From Flavobacteriales bacterium UBA4474 (GTDB lineage: Bacteria > Bacteroidota > Bacteroidia > Flavobacteriales_D > Sanyastnellaceae): DNA of 14,618 bases. The notes under the pieces were generated by a model, which had not been told where the DNA came from, did not search any database, and saw only the letters and a list, made by a program, of their open reading frames with translations. This document shows positions 7,428-13,302 of the stretch, piece by piece. Each line of letters starts with the position of its first letter. The stretch's first letter is position 1. Where the stretch lies: the NCBI GenBank assembly GCA_002389295.1, contig DGOE01000165.1, positions 1-14,618 of the forward strand, given 5' to 3'. Made by a program: the position numbers and the translations under genes.

Positions 7428-8336
7428 TCAGAATTTCAGAACCAGCAGCGCCAAGGACATCGCGACGAAAACATACGGCATGGCCTTGGTGAGCTTGAAA
7501 CCGGGTGGCATGAGCCATGGCCAGCTCCACGAAGCCAGAAAAGCGAGGGCGCAGGGAAAAGCTGAGCTGGCCGAAGGCCACTGGCCCTGTGTGGTCCATG
7601 AAAAACCGGTCATCAACAGGACCACCAAGACGCCGGAAGCGCCAGACCACTGGGTCAACTGACGGGCAAACCGCTGCTGCGCCGTGGCGCGGACAATGGA
7701 CTGTTGACGCAGCATCCACCCCAGTCCAGTAGGGATGGCCAGCCAGACCATGCGGTAGGGTTCCATCCCGATGCTCTCCGGTCGCCAGCCCCAACAAGGG
7801 GTGAGCCGAAGCTCCATCAGCCAGACGCCCGCGGTGGCAATGAGCAGTGGGGTCAATAGCCCGATGAACCCGGAAACCGTTTCATCCGCCCCCGGCCTTT
7901 TCACCAGCATGAGGGTGATGGCAAAGGCGGGCAACAACGGCCAAATGGTCGCTTCGGCAAGCACGGCCAGGCCCCACCACATGCCGATAAAGAGAAACGT
8001 GCCGGGGTTTCCATCGGAATCCCGCACACCCATGGCCAGACGCAGGCCTTGAATCAATCCGCAAGACGCCCACCATGCCCAATCCGAAGGCCCCCCGATA
8101 AAAGGCACCGCCACCAGCATCCACACCCAACTCGGCAAACTGCCCGGACGGGTGCGCATGCCGGACTCAACGTGCAGCAGGTGCAGCAATCGCGCGGCGA
8201 CACACATACCCAAAAAACCGGGCCACGACTGCACATCTGTGCGGCCCAAGCCGACAGATGCGAGGAACAGGACCAATCCCGTGAGCGGAACGAAGGCCCA
8301 GGCGACGGGTTGATTCGAATTCAGTATCCGCTGCAT
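7428..8336 (-). CDS. Multi-pass membrane protein, possibly DUF6427-like
   Basis: A 302-residue, tryptophan-rich inner-membrane protein with about eight hydrophobic segments (near 12-30, 36-54, 68-90, 112-145, 155-176, 192-208, 233-246 and 258-300). I do not recognise a catalytic motif. Its size, hydrophobicity, the RPGADETVSGFIGLLTPLL stretch and its proximity to purD recall DUF6427 proteins of Flavobacteriia, but this rests on memory of context and general resemblance, not on a clear signature. The ATG at 8336 is the first possible start in a gene diverging from the small plus-strand gene across 39 bp. It ends 42 bp before the secreted-protein gene, with which it is probably cotranscribed. 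It could be an assembly or transport factor for the envelope; function unknown. Confidence 0.8.
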   Translation of the reverse strand: MQRILNSNQPVAWAFVPLTGLVLFLASVGLGRTDVQSWPGFLGMCVAARLLHLLHVESGMRTRPGSLPSWVWMLVAVPFIGGPSDWAWWASCGLIQGLRLAMGVRDSDGNPGTFLFIGMWWGLAVLAEATIWPLLPAFAITLMLVKRPGADETVSGFIGLLTPLLIATAGVWLMELRLTPCWGWRPESIGMEPYRMVWLAIPTGLGWMLRQQSIVRATAQQRFARQLTQWSGASGVLVVLLMTGFSWTTQGQWPSASSAFPCALAFLASWSWPWLMPPGFKLTKAMPYVFVAMSLALLVLKF

Positions 8337-8349
8337 GCCGAAAGGTGCT

Positions 8350-8357
8350 TATTTTCG
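8350..8357 (+). promoter_or_regulatory. Candidate -7 box (TATTTTCG) for the small membrane protein
   Basis: Seven of eight positions match TAnnTTTG, 18 bp before the ATG at 8376. It would give a leader of about 12 nt. No -33 element is apparent. The same TTCG variant occurs before the glycosyltransferase gene at 9887. Confidence 0.3.
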
Positions 8358-8375
8358 CGCCAGCAACAAGATGCC

Positions 8376-8564
8376 ATGAACCTCCAGGATCTCATCACCC
8401 CCATCGGCAAGTTCGTTGAATGGACCTTCGAAACCGTTTTGGTCCCGATCAGCGATCCCTTCAACTTGGGCGTTATTCTGATTGGTTTGACGGGCATCGG
8501 CTTTTGGTTGAGCCGCCAGCGGAAGTATTCTGCCGAAGCGCGCCAAAAAGGCGGCATCGTCTGA
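8376..8564 (+). CDS. Small single-span membrane protein, possibly DUF6341-like
   Basis: A 62-residue protein with an amphipathic N-terminal part (MNLQDLITPIGKFVEWTFET), one hydrophobic segment (about 29-46, NLGVILIGLTGIGFWL) and a basic tail beginning RQRKYSAEARQK, so the C-terminus should face the cytoplasm. The frame is open further upstream, but the ATG at 8376 follows a promoter-like box and leaves the divergent membrane gene (start 8336) free. I think it corresponds to the small DUF6341 proteins found near purD and DUF6427 genes in Flavobacteriia: same size, same single span and WxxxQxK-like exit. This is a guess from pattern and context. It converges with purD, 28 bp between stops. Function unknown. 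Confidence 0.7.
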   Translation: MNLQDLITPIGKFVEWTFETVLVPISDPFNLGVILIGLTGIGFWLSRQRKYSAEARQKGGIV

Positions 8565-8592
8565 AAAGGCAGCTGTATCCCAGATTGTACGA

Positions 8593-9873
8593 TCACCCCA
8601 CCGTTCCAATGTCTGAACGGTGTGTCTTGCCGTCAAAAGAAACGCGGTCAGCGAGCTCATAGGCGCGCTCTGCGGCCTTGTTGACATCGGCCCCCATGCC
8701 GACGCAGGCCAAGACACGTCCACCCGAAGTCAGGGCTCCGCTATCGTGCACCTCCGTGCCCGCGTGGACGATTTGTTGGTCCTCTCCCACCGTCGAAGGT
8801 GCAGGAAGCGTGATCTGCTTCCCTTTTTGATATTCACCTGGGTAGCCTGCGCTGGCAAGGATGACGGCAGCGGCAGCCTTTGGCGACAGGGTCACATCAA
8901 TTTCTGAGAGCAGTCCATTGGCCAAACCGTCCATCAGGTGGAGCAAGTCTGTTTCGAGCAAAGGCAGCACAATCTGGGTCTCGGGATCCCCGAGTCTGCA
9001 GTTGTACTCGATGACGTAGGGGTCGCCCTGCACCTTCATCAACCCGAAAAAGAGGAAGCCGTTGTAGGGGATGTTGTCTCGCTGTAGCCCGCGAATGGTG
9101 GGAATGACGACCTGGTTCTTGACCTTTTCCATGAACTCCGGGGTCACATGGGGAACAGGGCTGATCGCCCCCATGCCTCCGGTATTCGGCCCCGCGTTGC
9201 CATCGCCGATCCGCTTGTAATCCATGGCGGGAGACAGCAAACTCCAAGCGTTGCCATCGGTCACGATGAACATCGAAACCTCGACACCCTTCAGGAATTC
9301 CTCAATGACCACTTCTCGGCCCGCGCCGCCAAAAGCCTTGCCTTTGATCATGTCGCGCACGGCCGATTCTGCCTCGGAAAGGTCCTTGGTGACAATGACC
9401 CCCTTGCCCGCAGCAAGGCCGCTGGCCTTGACCACATAGGGGGGCTTCATCTTTTTGAGAAAAGCCAAAGCGTCGCGCACCTCACCCTTGCCGAAGGACC
9501 CAAATTTGGCGGTAGGAATGCGGTGCTTGTGCATGAATTCCTTGGCGAATTTCTTGCTGCCTTCGAGCGAGGCACCCTGCTTTCCTGGCCCGATGACCGC
9601 CACGTTGGAGAGGCTTTCGTCGGCAGCGAAATAATCCGCAATGCCGGCCACGAGTGGACCCTCAGGGCCCACCACCACCATATCAATGCGCTGGGTCTTG
9701 ACACAATCTGCAACCGCATCGAAATCCATGGGGTCCACGGATACATTCGTGCCCAATTCTGCCGTTCCGGCATTGCCGGGTCCGAAAAAAGTGGCGTCCA
9801 AAAGGGAACTTCCCGAAATTTTGAGGCCGATGGCGTGCTCGCGACCGCCGGATCCAAGAATGAGTACTCGCAT
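8593..9873 (-). CDS. purD: Phosphoribosylamine--glycine ligase (GAR synthetase)
   Basis: PurD joins 5-phosphoribosylamine and glycine with ATP to give GAR, the second step of de novo purine synthesis. At 426 residues it has the usual length. The N-terminal domain carries MRVLILGSGGREHAIG, GPGNAGT (31-37) and VVVGPEGPLVAGIAD (66-80). The ATP-grasp core shows VVKASGLAAGKGV (147-159), GPNTGGMGA (228-236) and EYNCRLGDPETQ (289-300), which include the metal and ATP contacts. The C-terminal domain has AAAVILASAGYPG. All expected motifs are present. The ATG at 9873 is the canonical start. A TAGTTTTG box ends 7 bp upstream, so the transcript may be almost leaderless. It is divergent from the glycosyltransferase gene and convergent with the small membrane-protein gene. 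An 8-bp stem hairpin falls in its last codons. Confidence 0.98.
   Translation of the reverse strand: MRVLILGSGGREHAIGLKISGSSLLDATFFGPGNAGTAELGTNVSVDPMDFDAVADCVKTQRIDMVVVGPEGPLVAGIADYFAADESLSNVAVIGPGKQGASLEGSKKFAKEFMHKHRIPTAKFGSFGKGEVRDALAFLKKMKPPYVVKASGLAAGKGVIVTKDLSEAESAVRDMIKGKAFGGAGREVVIEEFLKGVEVSMFIVTDGNAWSLLSPAMDYKRIGDGNAGPNTGGMGAISPVPHVTPEFMEKVKNQVVIPTIRGLQRDNIPYNGFLFFGLMKVQGDPYVIEYNCRLGDPETQIVLPLLETDLLHLMDGLANGLLSEIDVTLSPKAAAAVILASAGYPGEYQKGKQITLPAPSTVGEDQQIVHAGTEVHDSGALTSGGRVLACVGMGADVNKAAERAYELADRVSFDGKTHRSDIGTVG
8599..8622. terminator. Inverted repeat between convergent small gene and purD
   Basis: CACCGTTC and GAACGGTG form a perfect 8-bp stem with an 8-nt loop. On the plus strand it lies 34 bp after the small membrane-protein stop. 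On the minus strand it lies inside the last codons of purD. It has no T tract on either side, so it is at best a weak bidirectional terminator or a 3'-end structure. Confidence 0.3.
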
Positions 9874-9880
9874 GGCACCT

Positions 9881-9888
9881 CAAAACTA
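9881..9888 (-). promoter_or_regulatory. Candidate -7 box for purD (TAGTTTTG)
   Basis: An exact TAnnTTTG match on the minus strand, with its last base 7 bp before the purD ATG. This spacing would place the transcription start only a few bases before the start codon. No TTG-type -33 element is seen about 20 bp upstream. Its TA dinucleotide (9887-9888) is shared with the opposite-strand box. Confidence 0.4.
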
Positions 9889-9894
9889 CCTTCG
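9887..9894 (+). promoter_or_regulatory. Candidate -7 box for the glycosyltransferase fusion (TACCTTCG)
   Basis: Seven of eight positions match TAnnTTTG on the plus strand, 20 bp before the TTG at 9915. It overlaps the purD box back to back, both reading outward from the same TA. No -33 element is clear, since that region is purD coding sequence. Confidence 0.3.
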
Positions 9895-9914
9895 CCCCGG
9901 TCCGGGATGATTCA

Positions 9915-11780
9915 TTGTTTTCAACACCGTACCACAAGTGCTCACCAATCCGCCCACAGTCCAACCTTGATTTGACCGATAACGGAAACAGCAAGACCTC
10001 ATTGCACGCTGCTGCGCCCCCCCTCCTGAGCGTGGTGGTCATCACGCGGAATGAAGCGCAAAACCTGCCGCGTCTGCTCGAATCGGTCCGCGAAATCGCC
10101 GACGAAATCATCGTCTTTGACTCGGGGAGCACAGACGGTACGGTTGGCCTTGCCGAGCAAGCCGGCGCCAGGGTGGTCAATTGTGCGTGGGAAGGGTGGT
10201 CCGCCACAAAAAACAAAGCCAACGCTGCAGCCACGGGGCAATGGGTGCTGAGCCTCGACGCTGATGAGGCCCCCGACGCAGCGTGTTCAGCGGCGATTAC
10301 GCGCCACATGGAAGGCGGTATCCAAACAGCGAGCGGGGCATGGCGGATTGGAGAAGTCAACCGCATGACCAACTACTGCGGCCATTGGGTGCGGCACAGC
10401 GGTTGGTTTCCAGATCGAAAGGTCCGGTTGTGGCCCCGAGGTACAGCCCATTGGCAGGGCGCCATCCACGAGTTGCCCGTGTTTGATCAGCCCACGGTCA
10501 TCACGCGGTTAGCGGGTGTTGTGCAACACTTCAGCTATCCCCAACGTGCAGACCACCTGTCGCAAATAGAAAAATTCGGGAGTGCTTGGGCCCGCGACAA
10601 GTTCGCTTTGGGCTACGCCGCGCCCCGTGCGCTGGTGTTGCTGAAAGTGGCTGCACAATGGGCCAAGACCTTCGTTCTGAAACGCGGATTTCTGGACGGG
10701 CACACGGGTTGGACCATCGCCCGTTTGAGCGCTTGGGCCACCTGGCGGAAGCACGCGCACCTCAGGGAGCTCCACCGCAATCAGCCATGGGCTCCCCGCC
10801 GCGTCCTCATCAGCCGCACAGATGCCCTTGGGGACCTGGTCCTGACCCTGCCCATGGTGGCGGCATTGCGCGCGCGTCATCCTGACATTGCCATCGATTT
10901 GCTGGTCCGGCCTTATGCAGCACCTCTGGCGCAAACGGCCTTGGGAGTAAACCGCGTCATCCGTTGGGATGAAGAAGCGGCCGGCGATGCACGGGGCCAA
11001 GGCGCAGAACTGATGCGCTCGGGGCAATATGATGCCGCCGTGCTGGCTTTTCCAGACCGCGGCGTCCTGGCGGCTTGCAGAAAAGCCCGCATACCCATTC
11101 GCATCGGCACCGGCAGGCGGTGGCACAGCTTTTTCGGCATGACCCACCCCAATTGGGATGGGCGGCGGGATTCCGGTGGCCATGAAGCTTGGCACGGTCT
11201 GCGGCTGCTCCAGCCGTTTGGGATTGAACCGGGTGACGCCTTTCGCTCAGCCGTGTACCTGCAGGCGCCGGATGCCGGGGTCGAAGTCGAGGAAGCCCTG
11301 AAAGCCATGGGCAAACCCCCGATCCTCCTGCACCCCGGTTCACACGGCAGTGCCGGAAACTGGCCGCAGCAATGCTTTGCCGAATTGGCGCTCTTGTTGG
11401 CCCAATGCGGCGAGGTGGTCGGGTTTACGGGAACCGAAGCTGAGGGCCGGGCATTTGCAGATGCGGTGCCGCAACACCATGGGATTGTGCCGCTGTTCGG
11501 CAAGTTTGATCTCAAAAATCTGCTGGCTTTGCAATCGCGTGCGTCGGTGGTGGTCGCCTCGAGCACTGGGCCGCTGCACACCGCAACCGCCATGGGCACG
11601 CCGGGCATTGGGCTCTATGGCACCACGCCTCCGGAATGGGATTTGCGATGGGCCCCCATCGGGCCGCATGTGACGGTCATTTCCACTGCGCGTTTGAAGG
11701 CGCATGGGTGCCTCGACATTTCGGTGGAAGAAGTCTTTGAAACCGTTCTTGCCGTCAAGCGGCAGGGCGGTGCGGAATGA
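9915..11780 (+). CDS. Bifunctional GT2 (WaaE-like) - GT9 (heptosyltransferase-like) glycosyltransferase fusion
   Basis: One uninterrupted frame encodes two glycosyltransferase domains (621 residues from the first usable start). Residues about 38-285 are a GT2 domain of the WaaE/KdtX type: LSVVVITRNEAQNLPRLLES, FDSGSTDGT (68-76), LSLDADE with the DxD metal site (112-118), and the family's late motif FVLKRGFLDGHTGW (253-266). After a linker of about nine residues, about 295-615 are a GT9 domain like the ADP-heptose:LPS heptosyltransferases: RVLISRTDALGDLVLTLP (296-313), LLHPGSHGSAGNWP (471-484) and ASSTGPLHTATAMGTPGIGLYG (548-569). A role in adding two sugars to the lipopolysaccharide core on the cytoplasmic face is inferred. 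An in-frame TGA lies at 9861 and no in-frame ATG occurs before codon 132, so the start must be TTG 9915, TTG 9972 or TTG 10002. The last would begin just before the GT2 core. It overlaps the O-antigen ligase gene tail-to-tail by 26 bp. Confidence 0.92.
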   Translation: MFSTPYHKCSPIRPQSNLDLTDNGNSKTSLHAAAPPLLSVVVITRNEAQNLPRLLESVREIADEIIVFDSGSTDGTVGLAEQAGARVVNCAWEGWSATKNKANAAATGQWVLSLDADEAPDAACSAAITRHMEGGIQTASGAWRIGEVNRMTNYCGHWVRHSGWFPDRKVRLWPRGTAHWQGAIHELPVFDQPTVITRLAGVVQHFSYPQRADHLSQIEKFGSAWARDKFALGYAAPRALVLLKVAAQWAKTFVLKRGFLDGHTGWTIARLSAWATWRKHAHLRELHRNQPWAPRRVLISRTDALGDLVLTLPMVAALRARHPDIAIDLLVRPYAAPLAQTALGVNRVIRWDEEAAGDARGQGAELMRSGQYDAAVLAFPDRGVLAACRKARIPIRIGTGRRWHSFFGMTHPNWDGRRDSGGHEAWHGLRLLQPFGIEPGDAFRSAVYLQAPDAGVEVEEALKAMGKPPILLHPGSHGSAGNWPQQCFAELALLLAQCGEVVGFTGTEAEGRAFADAVPQHHGIVPLFGKFDLKNLLALQSRASVVVASSTGPLHTATAMGTPGIGLYGTTPPEWDLRWAPIGPHVTVISTARLKAHGCLDISVEEVFETVLAVKRQGGAE

Positions 11781-13302
11781 AAGCCCCCCAGGCAAAGGCG
11801 ACAATGGCCAGGGTGACGCCGGCCTGCGTCTCCAAGGTGTCCTCTGTAAAGCAGCTGAGGGCGAGGAGGAGCAATGCCGGGCGGGCGGGGTGGCATGACC
11901 ACATGGACCCGAGCGCAACCAGGAACAGCAGGACCCCAACGAGCCCGAGCGACAGAAACAAGGTCAGGTACTGATTGTGCGGTCTTTTCCTGCTGTTGAG
12001 CGGCCAATCGGGAAATTCGCGGTCATAAGCATTGGCCAACTGCACCTCAAAGGCGCCTGTCCCCACGCCCATCAGCCAAGTTTGGATTGGCGCTTTCTTC
12101 ACCGCCGCGACGCCCGCTTGGAAGTACACCGTGCGAGAAAGGATACTGGCATCGGGGGTTTTGCGGCCATCCCACCAATCTCCCCAATTGTATTTGAACC
12201 GGTTCCAACGCTTGTTCCAGCCGTTCCCCGTCAACTCCACCACGGAAGGCACGCCGGAAGCAATGGCCGCTACTTCAGCGGACGACAACCCCAAGACGCC
12301 TTCCCGGTCTTTGGGCGCCCCCTTCGAAGCCAGAAACCGGACCAAAGCACCCTGAATCGAATCCACCGGAACTTCGCTGCGCTGCTGCCAGGTTGTGGTC
12401 AATTCACCCCAGGCAATCACCGTCCAAACGTGGTGGCCATTTTCCGTGACCGACCGGTCCATTTTGTGGATATATGCCTCTCCCGCTGCTGAGCGTTCGG
12501 GCAGCGATTCCCCGTCGGGCAGTGCGGTGGGCAGCGCCAAAATACCCGCGGCGACAAGGGGCAGACCAAACATCGCCAATCGCGCACCGCGGCGGCGCAC
12601 CTCCGCGGGAGCAGGCCACGACTGCACACGCGACCGTTGCGCCGGGAAAACACCCATTCCTGACCACCACCAAGGGAGCAAAACCAAGCCGGCCAAGATC
12701 CCGGTTAATCCTTGGGTCCAGGTCCATGCGAGCACAGCACCGGTGATGCCGACCCCCTTCCATGTCGGTCCCAGTCTGTGGAGGACCCAGGGGAGCAACA
12801 AGGCCCACCACAGGCCGAACCGGATGTGAGATATGAACCGGGATGCCTGCCTGCCTCCGGTGCTGCCCCCATCCATCAAATCCAGCACCACCACGGCCAC
12901 TGTGGCCAGTGCTGCGGAGAATACAGCCAAACGCAACACCGTGTCTGCCACGCGCCCGTCCGGAACCTGTGCCTCCCTGGCCATGACGACCATGGCCAAT
13001 CCTCCCGCCACCAGCGGCAATTTGACCCTGACGTCGTTCAAACAGGTCTCAAAACCTCCGCCCCACAGACAAGAAAAACCGGACCAAGCCACGAGCAAAA
13101 TCAGGGCGGCACCGCCCCACATGAGTCCGCGCTGCGCTTCACCGCTTCGCGGCGCCCCAGCGAGCCGAATGGCCCTCAAAATGGCGGCCAACCCTAAAAA
13201 ACCCGTAGCCACACTCATGAAGGCGTTGGACCAAGGATAGGCCAACGCCAGCGCTCCCCATGCCCAACCCCAAGGGATGACCGGAAGCTGATGGGTCTTC
13301 AT
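11755..13302 (-). CDS. O-antigen ligase family protein (Wzy_C type)
   Basis: A 515-residue inner-membrane protein with about ten hydrophobic segments and a large periplasmic loop. Members of this family transfer O-antigen to lipid A-core (WaaL) or polymerise it (Wzy); the sequence alone does not decide which. Supporting stretches, numbered from the ATG at 13302, are FISHIRFGLWWALLLPW (about 156-172), TQGLTGILAGLVLL (195-208), LMGVGTGAF (410-418) and the family's KRPHNQYLTLFLSLGLVG (439-456), with the conserved His before the last helices. The end has EDTLETQAGV, typical of Bacteroidota members. The loop between the LAMFGLPLVAAGIL helix and the HNQYL motif spans roughly 170 residues. I prefer the ATG at 13302, whose ATGA overlaps the stop of the upstream protease gene and suggests translational coupling. 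An ATG-free extension to 13344 inside that gene is less likely. Confidence 0.88.
   Translation of the reverse strand: MKTHQLPVIPWGWAWGALALAYPWSNAFMSVATGFLGLAAILRAIRLAGAPRSGEAQRGLMWGGAALILLVAWSGFSCLWGGGFETCLNDVRVKLPLVAGGLAMVVMAREAQVPDGRVADTVLRLAVFSAALATVAVVVLDLMDGGSTGGRQASRFISHIRFGLWWALLLPWVLHRLGPTWKGVGITGAVLAWTWTQGLTGILAGLVLLPWWWSGMGVFPAQRSRVQSWPAPAEVRRRGARLAMFGLPLVAAGILALPTALPDGESLPERSAAGEAYIHKMDRSVTENGHHVWTVIAWGELTTTWQQRSEVPVDSIQGALVRFLASKGAPKDREGVLGLSSAEVAAIASGVPSVVELTGNGWNKRWNRFKYNWGDWWDGRKTPDASILSRTVYFQAGVAAVKKAPIQTWLMGVGTGAFEVQLANAYDREFPDWPLNSRKRPHNQYLTLFLSLGLVGVLLFLVALGSMWSCHPARPALLLLALSCFTEDTLETQAGVTLAIVAFAWGAFIPHRPAA

Noticed and set aside
9148..9975. 275-codon plus-strand frame opposite purD
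   Set aside because: Antisense to a complete, motif-rich purD; no independent support.
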